Source of the DNA: Buxus sempervirens
Taxonomy: Eukaryota; Streptophyta; Magnoliopsida; Buxales; Buxaceae
Assembly: GCA_947561395.2 (NCBI GenBank)
Contig: OX387183.1
Coordinates: 38,980,901-39,044,900 of the forward strand
DNA: 64,000 bases
Reading direction: 5' to 3'
The notes under the pieces: model-generated
What the model was told of the DNA's origin: nothing
Database searches by the model: none
What the model saw: only the letters and a program-made list of their open reading frames with translations
Shown here: positions 1-12,404 of the stretch, in pieces
How the letters are laid out: every line of letters starts with the position of its first letter
Numbering within the stretch: position 1 is the stretch's first letter
Made by a program: the position numbers and the translations under genes

Positions 1-1225
1 GGTACATAGCAATGTAAAATAAGAATTCTCAAATGCACACAAGATATTGGAGCTCAAAGCTCAATGAAATAAGGGCCTGAAAACTCTGAAATGAGGTGCA
101 CATTAAGAAAAAGACAACACCTGAAACATCCATGTATTACCATCATAGAACAAAAGCAAAATTAGGTGACTAAACCTGTTAATGAAAGGGAAAGTTTACA
201 TGTTGAAAAATCTGAACTCTGAGTAAAATGACATTCGGCCATATCAAATAATGGTCAACTACCTGGAGCACAAGCAAGAATTCATTCAACCAACCTTAAT
301 TATGAACCTGAAATTAATTCCCTTGGGCCTTTTAATGAAGAATTAGTGTGCATTACATCAAAAGAATATTATGTAATGAATAATAAAAATAAAAAAATCA
401 TTGAAGAAAGATTTGCGCAGGTACTGTTAGCACAATACATGCCTGCAAAATTGGGTTTTCTGCCACTATTTTGCAATTTCAATTCAAACAAAATTCCACA
501 AAACATCGGTGCAGAGTATTTCTACAGATAATTTGGACTCAAGTAAATTGATTTCAGAACTTTTGTAAATAATATTGGCATAGCACTTCACCACATGGCT
601 TGGGTTGCAAAAAGACAACTAGACATCTCCATATTTGTTTTCAAAAATTGAAATAAGGAAATGGAGAAAAATGCAGAGTTAATATCATGAAGATGATTAG
701 TTGGTCTCATTGTGTAAGCTTCCTAATGATGACAGCCTTCTATCATCCGCATTCAAATGAGCTGAAAAATAACATGACATTCCCATATTATTTCAACCTT
801 CACTCATGAATTTTAGTCGATGCAAACACTCCCACAATGAAGCCAATTCATGCACATAACAATCTGGAACTGATTAAACATGTTTTAATTGCATTTTTAT
901 TAAACCAACAGAACCCGACCGGACAGTCGTGCAGCTGCCACATTACGGTATAAAAGAAATGCTTTCAGTCCTTCAATAAGAATCTTTCCAACAACCAAAC
1001 ATAGCAAATAATTTCTCAAACCAAAACGCACAAAGACAAAACATGATGAAGGATTTTCGATTTGATAAACCAAACGAGGGCGTCCGGTTTCTCCAACCAA
1101 AACGCACACCTTATAACATGAATCCACACAAAGAGAAGTGCAATTAAGTTGTTATAATCCTTTCTCAATATTTTACAACAAGAGAATCATAATCTAACTG
1201 AGAACTGAGAAGAAAATTGATCGAA
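1..1225. other. Unassigned AT-rich flank
   Basis: No coding segment with recognisable protein similarity was found on either strand. The longest minus frame (900-1127) matches no family I know. It could be intron of a leftward gene whose first exon lies at about 1226-1560, but I see no second exon. Confidence 0.3.
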
Positions 1226-1560
1226 CCTGTCAAGAACGAGTTTGGAACTTCGGTTTGGGGCTCTTTGAAATGTCGACAGCAGCTGTTCCCCTTTTGATGA
1301 TTTCACTTCTGGTTTAAGCTAGAGGATTAAGAAGATTTGAACCGAAGATTAACGAATCTTTTTTCTTCTTTTGCTCTCTTCTCCCTCTCCTCTCTTCTTT
1401 TTTCTCTCTGCATTTTCCATTTCTTTCTCTTACCGCCAGCGATCTCTCCCTCTCTTCCCCAACGCCCTCCTCTTTCTCCCCTCTCGTTTCCTCTCTTCTC
1501 CCTTCCTCCGCTCTTAACCAGAGGTGATAGGGTGGGTGACCGTGCAGGTCACTCCCTCCT
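1226..1560 (-). promoter_or_regulatory. Possible 5' leader exon and CT/GA-rich promoter of a leftward gene
   Basis: Read on the minus strand, a GA-rich stretch (about 1560-1370) is followed by ordinary-complexity sequence ending in CTTGACAG/GTTCGATC at about 1226, which looks like a splice donor. There is no ATG in the putative exon, so it would be a non-coding leader with the coding part beyond the left edge. Plus-strand reading gives only low-complexity Ser/Pro/Leu peptides. A CT-rich tract next to non-repetitive sequence is common at plant transcription starts, but nothing else confirms a gene. Confidence 0.22.
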
Positions 1561-1579
1561 CCCTCTCACATCAATTTGA

Positions 1580-2920
1580 TGTTTTTTTTTTTAATTTCTT
1601 TTACTTTTTATTTTTCCTCTCATTTGATCTTTTTGGGTAAATATATATATATTTATTAAGATATTTAAAGTTCTAAGTTTTTATTTTTTTGCTCTTTCTA
1701 CTTTTTAGCTTTTGGTTTTTTTTAGTGAATTTCACCTTATCTGGCCATGTGGCAAACACAAATGCACGCATTTTTGTGATTTGGCAAATTAATTGCAAAT
1801 AACTACAAAACTGCCCTTCAAACTATTTTAGCTCTAACTCTCCCATTTGGACCCCGATTTATGCACAGTCAATGGCGTTGGTATCGTGTCCAAAATTTTC
1901 TATACTATGATGTGAAAATTATGGGCCAACTCAACCGGAGCAAAAGACCTTTTTTTGCCTCAGGGACTTCAACCAATTCTTGTAAGGTTTATGATTATTT
2001 TTTAAGGGTGCAAAAATTGGGTGCTTACAATTGCTTTAGATCCAATTCCATAGTAGAATTTTGGTCTGGATTTAGATCATTCTCTCCATTCCATATGAGA
2101 TCTTAGCAGATCCCAACCCTATATGTTTTTAGAGCTTTTTTTTATTTCATTTTTAGAGTTTTAGTTTTGATTTAGAGAGATCTGTGCTCAAATCAAATGC
2201 TTGTGATGTTAAATGATTCTTGTTTCTAAGTTTTCCTTGATGAGCTTGTTTTCAAATGGAATTGGTTTCATGATTTTTAGATTTGTTTTGAATTATATGC
2301 TTTTGATTGATCTTATGCTGTTCTATAGTAGAACACATGATCAATCTGTAATGTTTTTAGCACCTTCGAGGATGCACACAGATTTCAAATGAATGATTCT
2401 TGGTACAAGACCTATGCCATTTGAAAGTTGAGGTATCCTACTATATTTGGGCCAATTTGCAGGGATTTATACGAAACCAATCTCTATGAATAGGCTTGTG
2501 AATGTGGTTTGGTCTACGCTGTCCCTGTTGCAGAACCAGCTACTTCAAACAAGTATATCTTATTCATTTTTAAATAATATTTTTACAATGTTTTACTCAT
2601 CATGTAAGCTTTCTAATGGCACTGATTTCATAAGTTTTAGATTTTATTTGAGTAAGTTATGCTTGATTGAATTAATGTTACTCAAATAGCACTTACTAAT
2701 TTGATTTTCAGCATAAATTTAAATAAGTTTAATGTGAAGTTTATTTTGACTTTAATTCAATTAGAGAGTCTTAAATGTGATAAATCAATGAGGGATGTCC
2801 AAATTAATTGGATGATCCCTATGGGGAATCATACATATTTATTTTCTTTTAGTTGTTTTAATTTGAATGAATACGAGCAATTTTAAAATTATGAAATGTA
2901 TGGCAATCGTCATATGGATG
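1580..2920. other. AT-rich intergenic DNA, no gene recognised
   Basis: Poly-T runs and short unrelated frames only. The right part probably belongs to the LTR whose 3' end is at about 3070, since LTRs of this type are one to several kb long, but I could not define its 5' end. Confidence 0.35.
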
Positions 2921-2924
2921 GATG

Positions 2925-3082
2925 AGTTGGGGTGCTAACACCTTCCCTCATTCATAACCTAAACCCTATTATCCAAAAATTTTTATAGACCTATGTGTGA
3001 GCCTACTTTGGACTCATTTTTGCGAATCATGCACACTTTAGTGACCATCCACACCAAGACCCTTTGAATATATGGCGGCGAT
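2925..3082 (+). mobile_element. 3' end of a Tat/Ogre-type LTR with primer-binding-site-like sequence
   Basis: The segment 'GTGCTAACACCTTCCCTC' followed by 'TCATAACCTAAACCC' recurs, diverged, at about 5890-5930. Both copies end in a GGCGGCGATTCC / GGTGGCGACTCT motif (here about 3073-3086). TGGCGACTC is the tRNA-Arg-type primer binding site of plant Tat/Ogre Ty3-gypsy elements, and it sits just downstream of the 5' LTR. Downstream sequence has no gag-pol frame, so the element is deleted. Confidence 0.5.
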
Positions 3083-4300
3083 TCCTAATTTTTTATGAAA
3101 TCTCATGTAAGACACATGGTGGTCTAGCGATTTTCATGGTTTTACAGATACATAAAAAAGATGGGCTTCAACGTGTGGAGCTTGAAGGAAAAAAAAGAAA
3201 AAGAAAGAAAGAACATTGGCCATTTTTGAGGATTCAGAGAAGTTCAAGGCCTATTTTGAGGAGTATTTGTGTATAAGGTAAGTGGATCTATAAATTTTTT
3301 TCCAATGAGAGCTTTAACATGTAGGATGGCATGTTCAAATCATGTTTTGAATGTGTGGTATAATCATGTATAGCTACTTTAATTATGTAAGCATGTGTAA
3401 TGATGTTCTCATGGTTTTAAACATAATTTTTATGGTTTAGGTATGTGATCTCGTGAATTTTCATGTGGCATTGTATGGAATTAGTTAGTTTTTGGAGCTT
3501 TTTTTGTATATAAAAAATGAGAAAAGCAAGGATAAACATTGTAGGTTCTAACAAAATCAGTAAAATTAAGGAAATTCTATGTTTTGATATGTATAATTGT
3601 GTTTGATGTTTTACTGTTGTGTTTTTATGTATATTATTGAGTAATTAATGTTTTAGAATGATGAGAAACTAATTTAGATTAGTTTCATTGAGTTTAAAAT
3701 AAAAAAAGTTTAAGAAACTAAGTAATCGATTAATCGCGAGAGTCGTTAATTAATCGCCACTTTGGCATGACCCGTAGATTAATTGCGGAATTTGTAGGTT
3801 AATTGTGGAGTTAATCGCAGATTGATGTTTAATCGTAAGAGTTAATCCTGAGAAACTTTGGGAAATTTAACTTTTTGGAAATCTAATGACGAATCGTAAA
3901 TTAATCACAAAACCTAATGGTGAACTATCGATTAATCGCCAATTTTGTAGATTAGTTGTCAAACCCAGAATCTCAGTATTTTTGTATAATTGAGTGCTTT
4001 ATGCAACTTTTTTTTTTATATTTGCTTTCATACATATCTATAAACATGATTAGGATTTTCTAATACATAAATTAATTAATTAATTAATTGCCTTGAATCA
4101 TAAAAACAATATGCTCATCATGCCTATAAACATGTTTTGAGTCTCTAATATGTACTCTATTTGATAACTTATATTGAATAATGATACAATATGCCTAATG
4201 TCGCTATATATATTTATACACATGATGTAAGATCCTAACTCCCTAATCAATGTTAAGTTATAATTGTAATATTATGACTGATACATGGTTTGTGTTATGA
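3083..4300. other. Degenerate transposon interior, no coding frame
   Basis: AT-rich, with many stops in all frames. It lies between two Tat-type LTR ends and is probably remnant element or spacer DNA. It contains the ATTAATCGC motif cluster listed separately and an (ATTA)n run at about 4070-4090. Confidence 0.35.
3715..3965. repeat. Cluster of ATTAATCGC-like motifs
   Basis: Within 250 bp about ten variants of (G)ATTAATCGC / TTAATTGCGG / AATCGTAA occur at irregular spacing, some in tandem, such as AATCGATTAATCGCG. No open frame covers it. It looks like a decayed short-unit tandem repeat. Confidence 0.45.
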
Positions 4301-4448
4301 AGGTGTAGACACTCCAAATTGTACTACAAAAAGAGAAAATAATTGAAAATATTAATTGGGATTTGAAACAGGTCAAAAATGCATGAAATTCAATAATTTA
4401 AGCATGACCCGCATTGTATTTATGGGTTGACCGCGTCCGAATTTTTTA

Positions 4449-4469
4449 TACGGGCACACAGTGCCCGTA
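4449..4469. promoter_or_regulatory. Perfect hairpin in LTR U3
   Basis: TACGGGCAC-ACA-GTGCCCGTA has 9-bp perfect arms and a 3-base loop. It lies about 240 bp upstream of the LTR TATA box. Confidence 0.5.
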
Positions 4470-4712
4470 ATGCCAATGCAGACGTCACTTGCTCGTAATG
4501 TAAATACGGGAGCGATGTTTTTGTGTGAATTTTATCCTTTCTCGATTTCTGAGCCTTATCTTCAGTCTAAGATCTCTTTAAATGAGCGAATTATCTCTTT
4601 TATTCATTCAAAATATCTTTGTTGGCCATGGATGGGCATTATCCCTATTTTTAACCCAATCTGGTGGGATCCTGGTACATCCTTCTGGACCAGCCATACC
4701 CCTATGTTTGCT

Positions 4713-4720
4713 TATAAATA
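4713..4720 (+). promoter_or_regulatory. LTR TATA box
   Basis: TATAAATA followed by GAGGGCTTCTCC; it is the only good TATA element in the LTR, with the transcript start expected about 30 bp downstream. Confidence 0.5.
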
Positions 4721-4883
4721 GAGGGCTTCTCCTCAAGCAAAAGGCCACGAAATTTTGAAGTCTAAGGAGCTCCAAGAAAAGAGAGGAATTCCTGCTGCTT
4801 TGCTTGCTCAATCCAGGTAAGTCCCTTTTCCCTTTTATTTTTTGTCTTCAATTCTAGAAGTAATAGGATCTTCTCCATTGCTG

Positions 4884-5188
4884 TAGAATAAGGCCTCCTT
4901 TTATCTTGTATTCCTAAACCTGTCTCCAAGTACCTCAAGAGTCTCTCTAGCCGTAAAACGTGAAGAGAGAGCTAGAGGAAAGGGAAACAAGTGGATCCCT
5001 AGAATAGAACCACATATCTGTTTTTCTCTTTTCTCATAGAATAAGGCCTTTGATTGTGTTTGTATTACCAAACCTGTCTCCAAGTACCTCAAGAATCCTC
5101 CCTAGCCGTAAAACGTGAAGAGAAAGCTAGGGGAAAAAAGAACAGGTGGATTCGTAGGGTAGACCCCCATGTGCTCTAATCTGTGAGA
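4884..5188 (+). repeat. Tandem duplication, unit 153 bp
   Basis: TAGAATAAGGCCT starts at 4884 and again at 5037. Both units contain AACCTGTCTCCAAGTACCTC and CTAGCCGTAAAACGTGAAG in the same order, with scattered substitutions. It is inside the R/U5 part of the LTR. Confidence 0.75.
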
Positions 5189-6035
5189 TATGGCTGCTTT
5201 GAATATCCTGCTAATGTTTTAATAGTTTTTATGTTGAATCTGAATGAATCATATGAATCCATGATGTTTATAGCATGAAATCCTCTTTTTCTCCTAAAGT
5301 TGAGATTTTTATCACTTTTGCACCTACAGCACTGTTTTCGTGATTTTTGTGATATTAGGCTAAGACCCTGGATCTATCATGATCTATATGATAGATCTGG
5401 ATTCAGAAGCCTGAAAGTAACTTCTAGGGTTTCATGATGTGGTTTTTGAGTTGTTTTTCACTTTTGAAAGAAGACCCTACGGTCTAAGTTCTCCCCTTTT
5501 GATGTTCTTCATCAACGTGGGTATTTTTTTGTTTTGATTTCTTAATCTAATGTGAAATTTGTGCTATATCTATGTTCTGGACTGTTCAAGTTCAATTTTG
5601 CAATATTTTATAAAAATCATATTTTTCTAGATTTCTAGAATTTAACTTGAAGCCAAAATTTTGAAGTTTTCACTTTAGATTGGTTTTATTTGATTTTATC
5701 TCAATTTTATTTCGATCATGAAACCCTAGGAATGGTATGATCATATTTGAAAGTTCTGGATCAATCAGGCTATTCGTATGAAAAAACCATATATTTTTGT
5801 CTTTTTTATGATTTTTCATGATTTTTGTAGCAAGCCCTTTTTCCTTTATTTTAACATGAACAATGCTTGGCAACCACCTTGTGTGGATGAATAAGGGTGC
5901 CTAACACCTTCCCCTGTTCATAACCTAATCCCCTTACCTATCTCTGGTTGCTTTTTTTAATAGGGTTATTTTTACCCTAAATTTGCCTTTTTGTGATTAT
6001 TTGATATTTTGGTGTCCATTCACACCTAAATAGAA

Positions 6036-6051
6036 TGGTGGCGACTCTGTG
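6036..6051 (+). other. Primer binding site, tRNA-Arg-like
   Basis: TGGTGGCGACTCTGTG follows the LTR end. The same core is at 3073, 26284 and (diverged) 32202, always just after an LTR 3' end. Confidence 0.5.
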
Positions 6052-6179
6052 TTTTTAACCAATCCTGTGTGATGATTTAGGAAGTCATTGAATTGATTTT
6101 TCCCATGTCTCACAGAAGGCGATCCTTCAGAGGTCTAGATTGGAATTATGAAGCAGAGAGTCCTCAAATTAAGAAAGGA

Positions 6180-8877
6180 CCTTAAGGTGAGTTTTAATTG
6201 TAATTTAGAGTTTAATTAGAGTATTAATAAACAATTGATTTTTTGTAAATATAAAATAGAAATTATAGGTATGATGGCATAATTGCAAATATAATGAACT
6301 AGTGGAGAAAGATAGGGAGGTAAATAGTTTTAAATAACAAGGGTAATATGGGGAATGAGAAAAATTGATAAAACCTCAACTAAAGCCTCATTCATATGAA
6401 TCATTTGGAGGCTTTTTCTCTTCTCCATTTCTTCTCTTAAACAAAACCCTAACCCTAGGAATTTGTGGGGGGATTTGCTTTATTTGGTTGAAGGAAGGAT
6501 TCTATTCAATGGGAAAGCATACTAGAAGGTTAAAGTGGAGTTAAGTTGCTGATTTCAAGCTTGGAGAGAAGAACAAAGCTAGAAACTTGAAGAAATCGGT
6601 ATTTTGATTTCAAATTTGGGTTGCTAAAGCTAAGAAGAGTGTGATTATAGCTTCAAGGTAAGCAACACCCTTCAAAATAAACTTTTGATTTAGTTTTCTT
6701 GAATTTAAAATGAATTTTCGGATTACCTTTACTGATATAGTAGTTTGGGTGATAAAATGATCTATTTCATATATATTTGTGTTCTTTTGTTAGGGATAAG
6801 TTAAGGAAACCAAACGGTATGCTTGCTAGGTGTATCATACAAATTTTGGACTCTTGAGAATGCCAATTTACTGTAGTTTTTGATGTTAGAATTTTAACAA
6901 TTGAAACAGGTTCAGATTTGGGGATTTTGTAGTATAAGTGCTTTTGGTTTTATATTAGATTGCAATTGAAGATTTATTTGTGATGATTAGTGATGTTAGG
7001 AGGTGATAGAGAGATCTGGGAAGCATAAAAAAATTGGTAGTTTAGGAACAAGCCTTGTAAGTTTACAAATTGAAACAGTCCTGTTAACTGTTTCAAAATC
7101 GCACTATATTTCGTTAGCTTGCGAAGACATGAAAACGAAGCGTAAAAAATTCAAGCTAATAGCTTAAAATTTAGTTTAAGGTATTTATAATTGAATGGAG
7201 TTGATTTAGGACAGATTGTACATCAGGATTTTGCAAGAAAAATCAGGGAAGTTAGATGGTTCTCATCCTAGTGTGGTAAGACAGCTTGTAACCACCTGTA
7301 GTAAAATGGCTATAACTCTCTCTAGAAAATTTCAAATTTAATTCCGTTTGATGCGTTATAAACTAGATTCGTAGACCTTTCTATTGGTATATGGCTCACT
7401 AATTAGTTCTTCACCAATTGAATCAGGTTTGACACTTTGTAAGAATCAAAAACCAGATCTGCAGTTTGACTGCATTTTTAGGAAATGTGTATGTTAGCCC
7501 AATTTTTCATACGATTAATTTAAGGTTTGCAAATTCATAAATTAAGACTGAAATGTGATTAGTATTATTATAAGTTGCTGTTACATGAGGTTGCAATTTA
7601 TTTTAGATGCATATGAGTATAGTATGTTTATAAAATAAGATAAATATGATGCTATGTTTTTGCGTAAGAAAGTATTGCTTGAATTTTCTACATGAAATGA
7701 ACGACTTAAGATTAAATGTATGGAAGCATGAGGACATAGGCCCATGATTTGAAAATGAGATATAATTCATGGGGCAATGGCCTGGATAATTATGAATTAG
7801 TAGCCCTTCGGGCTGTATTTGAGAAACATAATTCTGTTGACATGGAAATGATTGTATAAGATACAAAAGAAAAGGAAAGGCATAAAATGTTAACTTAAGA
7901 TACGGATTCGTATAACTTAAGTGGGTGTGTTTAAGTACAAATATCGCTTGAGGCCGATGATTATATTGAATTCCAGCACCAAGGGGAATCGGTGGCTGAT
8001 GCCCAAGCTTCCTGTGAATGCTCTACGCTAAGGGGAATCGGCGTTAGGATGCCCAATACCAAGGGGAATCGAGTTGGATGCCTAACCTATAAGGGAAACG
8101 TATAGAGTTAGATGTGGTCATGATATTTTACAATTAAACCACCTAAGTAACCAAATAAATGGAAAAAGACCAAAGTGGTTGTTATTGCATAGAGTTAATA
8201 TTTTTTAATGTTAGTTCTATTGATTAATGAATGCCTGTGTAAGCATGTGTTGAAAATTATTGGTGATCTTTAATGATGTATATTGGCATGTTGCATTGAA
8301 CTTTGATATCTTGTTATACATCATGGATTTTAAAGATATGGCATGAACTGTGATTTTAAAAACATGCATAGTGTTGCTTACTGGGACCTTCGTCCCATCA
8401 AACGTGGTTTATCGGTTTTGTTTTAGATCTATCGACATCTGGAGCAAAAGCCGATAAGGGGAAAGAGAAAGCTTTGGGATACAGAGAGGACTTCTTCAAG
8501 CCTGCTAGGACTACCTAGATATATGTATATCTTATTTTGGATTTATGTAGATAGAGAAAGAGAGGGATGTGAGATACTTAGATGGCCCTCTTTTGTAGAA
8601 CTATGTATATAATCTTCATTGGGTTCATTTGATACCTTTTCTTCATGGCTTATACTTTAAATGCTTCTTTTATAGTTAGTTTTACTATATACATATATTA
8701 TATGTTGCACCCACGTTTATCAGGTATTTTATACATTTGGTTATCGTCCATTTTCTAGGCATTATATACGGCTTTGTTCAAAAAAAAATTTACTATCAAG
8801 TTTATTAGGACCTTTGTTAACATCCCTCAGCTGATCTTAGTCCAAAGGGGCAAGATGCGGCTTATTGGGGTGTTACA
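6180..8877 (+). mobile_element. Tekay/Del-type LTR copy A, probably solo
   Basis: The right end GGGGTGTTACA (8867-8877) is the usual 3' terminus of long Tekay/Del LTRs. Just inside it lies the family-typical GCTTACTGGGACCTTCGTCC (about 8380) followed by TTTTAGATCTATCG. A TGATGCCCA-rich short-repeat block precedes that. No primer site or pol frame follows, consistent with a solo or 3' LTR. The left boundary is a guess: I could not find the TGTAAC start or a target duplication. Confidence 0.45.
7976..8112 (+). repeat. Four degenerate copies of an AAGGGGAATCG motif
   Basis: AAGGGGAATCGGTGG, AAGGGGAATCGGCGT, AAGGGGAATCGAGTT and AAGGGAAACGTA occur in 130 bp, three of them followed by GGATGCC/TGATGCC. 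It is a spacer repeat inside LTR copy A, in the position of the TGTACTCGG repeats in copy B. Confidence 0.6.
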
Positions 8878-9468
8878 CATGATCATGAGTACCAATGTAT
8901 GGATTGTTGGTTGATTGTTGTGATACATGATTTAACATGCTTATGGACAAAAGTGTGCTGCTGTTGTTGGTGAAACCATGTGTATGCATTATGTTGCATT
9001 GTTTATGGTATATTGCATTTTCATGCATGAGTCCAATATAATACGACACTGTTGTTGAATAGGTGAGGTGTGAGGGGTCTATCTCAAAAGTCACCAAATG
9101 TTCTAATTCGTTATTCTTGTTTGTCGTAGTGAGGACTTACCAGTAGTCCAAGACCTCGTTTGCAAGATGTGACTACTAAAGTGATGTAAGACCTTGATGG
9201 AAAATCCTCTTACGACATTATAGGTCGAGATTGTGTTATTGTTTAGAGCTGAATTCACAAAGATGATGTAGACATCTTGGGATTTATTCTTCTTTCCACA
9301 AATATTGACTCAGCATAGTGCTCCAATCAATTATAAGCCAGTACACGTAGAATATCGTGGAGAAAAACCATTATTACAAGTGGGCGAAGGGTCATACAAT
9401 TGGAACATGTGTAAGGTCGAAAGTATCTAAACAATCTCACAATGCATTACATAGCAATTTATAAGAAA
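8878..9468. other. Spacer between two LTR copies, no gene recognised
   Basis: No primer site, polypurine tract or coding similarity is visible. Frames are short and interrupted. Confidence 0.35.
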
Positions 9469-10649
9469 TGTGAGGGGTAAAATCCCTAATTTTTAATGAA
9501 ATTAAAAATTAATAGGTTAGTAATGGAATTAAGGCTAATTAGTAATTTTGTAGAGGAAGGAGGCCAAGGAGTTAAACCAGGGACTTCTAATCAAACCGGA
9601 TGGGCTGATTTCATTTGATTGGTATAAGCTATTGCTAAGGTTTGATTTTGGTTGGTTGGTGAGGGCTTGATGATGTGGCATGTAGGAGATAATAGCTAAT
9701 TAAGCATGCTAGTGTAGGTATTATGGTGGAGTGCCAGAGCACATAATTATATTTTAAACAACTTGAAAGCGGCAAGTATTTAAGGAAGCTGAGTTTAGTT
9801 CATTGGTTAGTTTGTCAATTGCAAGAATGACCTGGAGATCAGAGCATTTAGGGGAGGAAGGAGCTAGGGTTTGAGAAGGTGAATTGAGTTTTATGAGGTG
9901 ATCATCATGAGAGGTGAGGATATTTCATCTCTGTTCTGGTGGAAGTGAATAGAAGCTACGGCAGCAAACTAAATCCTTCCAGAGTAGCTCAAAACCGTGA
10001 ATTCAGTTTGTTTGAGTAAGTTAGTATCAAATTATAGTATTTTAGCTTAGAATCTATTGATGCTTCGAACTAGATCTTAGATTTGGGCAGATCTGAGCAG
10101 ATTCAAATATTTCTACAGAGAAAAACAATGGAGATAAGAAGGAAAGAAGGCAAATCTGAAATCTGAATTGTGGTTCCATTGTTTGTTGAAGCTCGAATTT
10201 AACATCAAAAGGTAAGTAGTACAACCTGATTTCGTTTTGAATGATTTAAAATGGAAGTTGGTGTGGTTTTATTCAGCAAGCAACCGATTCTCTGTTTGTT
10301 ACTGTTTTGATGTGTAAACCTGTTTGTTACTTATCTAAATGCTAAGTCATATCTGCGGGTTAGGTAAATGATTATATTGTTTATTATGCACGAATTGATC
10401 AAGTAAATTTGTCCAGATTATGTTAGAATAGAATTTATGTTGCTGGAGATAAATAGTAGTTGGAGAAAAAAGGGCAGGAGCGGCTAATTCTAGGCAGATG
10501 TTGTCAGTGGTTTAAATAATTTTGAGGCATGTTATATAGGCTATTGGAAGAGTCCAGAACAGCTTAGAAAAGGTTTTAAGTCAAGGTGTTACTTCAGTAC
10601 TGGTGTAGGGTTTCACTAACATCTCGGGAACCTAGAAAAAAAAAAAGAC

Positions 10650-10701
10650 TTGGCGCTAAGCAAAACTTGTTGGCACCAACCTCATTAGAGGTCAGCGCCA
10701 A
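10650..10701. repeat. Imperfect GGCGCC-centred inverted repeat, copy 1
   Basis: TTGGCACCAACCTC is separated by a few bases from GAGGTCAGCGCCAA, giving a stem-loop of about 32 bp. A partial copy (TTGGCGCT) precedes it. Confidence 0.5.
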
Positions 10702-10849
10702 CTCCACTCTAGTTCATATTTTGTCTCTTTGGTATCTACTATTTATTTAGATAAATTCCTGATGTACTGGAGGTGTAAAGATGAAGAAAACATGAACAGG
10801 CTATGTACATATGGTTGTTACCATCATTATGTTTGCTTAGCAATTATAC

Positions 10850-10881
10850 TTGGCGCCAACCTCTCTAGAGGTCAGTGCCAG
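10850..10881. repeat. Imperfect GGCGCC-centred inverted repeat, copy 2
   Basis: TTGGCGCCAACCTCT faces CTAGAGGTCAGTGCCAG. It is the same motif as at 10670; a third partial copy (GGCGCCAACC) is at 11241-11250. Confidence 0.5.
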
Positions 10882-12404
10882 CCCCTTTAATTTGATTTAA
10901 GAAATCGATTATGGTCCTACTTTGGGGCTAATGTAGGGACTACTTATGGGAAATAACGAGGAGCAAATTGACTTACTTTTTATGGACAAAAGGTGCTGGA
11001 AAACATGGAAATTGTGATCAAGTTGCTGAACTTTGTTTGAGGAAGGGCATGGGTAGTTAAGCTAGGTGTTTATGTCTTGGTGAACAAATTAAACCCAAAT
11101 GAATGCTAAAGTATTTTCTAGATGGATAGATTTGTGATGGAAAGGATTTGGGAGCAAAACAGTAGTTCAGTCCTAGTGGAATTTGATTAGCCACAATTCA
11201 CTTTGGGAATTTCTGGTGGGTGCGCTGAGTGTTGCTGAGGGGCGCCAACCCTCCCAGTAGCTTATATCTTGTCATGTTTGAGAGCCACTTTGGGATTACT
11301 CTTAGAGGACCTAAATAATTGTATTTGAAGTACCTTGGGTGAAGGTAGGGGCTGGAGCTAGGGTATATTAAGGTGTAAGTATTGTATGTAGAAAATGTTA
11401 TTAGTTAATGGGTTGTGAAGTTATTATGAAATCTGAATTCTGTCCAACTCTTATACTTCGATATGTGTAAAACTTAAATAATGGAATTACCTACAGAATT
11501 AAATAGTAATGATTAAAAGAAGTGGAGTGAATTGAAAATACTAAATGGGAAGCATATCTGGAGATTTAATTACTGAAAACAGAAATTCTTAGGTAAGGAA
11601 GTGATGAGTTTGGGGAAGGAAGTGGTGCAAATCTGAACTATATTAATTCAGGTAATGTGTAGATTATATGGACTTAAAGGTGATATGTTCTAAGGTCTGG
11701 TGGTGGTCAATGGTGTGCTGAATTATATTTGTAAATGCAATCAATGAGGGGTTTAAACTAAGAAGCATGGGAAATATTTCAGATTTGGCATAGGTGATCT
11801 AAGTGCTTTGGAGTTACAAAGTAAAGACTAAATGAATGTTTTTTTAGGTTCAGGCCATATCTGAGGTTACTTGGGAATATAATAGAGAACAATTTCAGAG
11901 ATTAAAACAACTAAAAGGGTGGAAAGCTTTGGGATTGCATAGTGGAGTTAGAAATATTATTAGAAGTATTTAAGGGTTTATTTTAAAGTACGGGATCTAA
12001 GGATACTAATTGTAGTAAAATCTACAGTTTTGAGCTTTAAATGACTAAACCATCACTGGATTCAATAATACGATATAAATCTGAGTTTTTGCACTCGAAT
12101 TTGTTGGTTTAGCCGAGATTGGCAATTTTACTAAATTTTGAACTACTAATGGGACTATTATGCAAAATTATAGAAAATAGGCTGTTAACATATTATTTTG
12201 GGTTAAGAAAGATTTTTGGATTAAAGTTTTGATTTTGTGAATACGGTTGAATCTTCATTATTAATACTGAATCTCAACTCGGATTAGACAGCGTTGTTAT
12301 GATTATGAAATCTTTATGTGGAACTGGTTTTATATGAATTTTTACGAAATAGGGTTTTTAAACTGATTATGAATGATTGGTTTTCTGGTTCGGAATTGGT
12401 TTTC

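Larger units (their letters stand above)
4306..6035 (+). mobile_element. Tat/Ogre-type LTR (5' LTR remnant)
   Basis: It begins TGTAGACACTCC and ends near the CATTCACA at about 6020-6026, about a dozen bases before a tRNA-Arg-like primer site. A TATA box (TATAAATA, 4713-4720) about 400 bp in would mark the U3/R boundary. A donor-like CAG/GTAAGT follows at about 4818. There is a hairpin in U3 and a 153-bp tandem duplication in R/U5. No gag-pol frame follows. Family assignment rests on the primer site and the shared 3' motif. Confidence 0.5.

Noticed and set aside
1337..1579. 80-codon Ser/Pro/Leu-rich frame
   Set aside because: It is a translation of a CT-rich tract, better explained as promoter or leader sequence.
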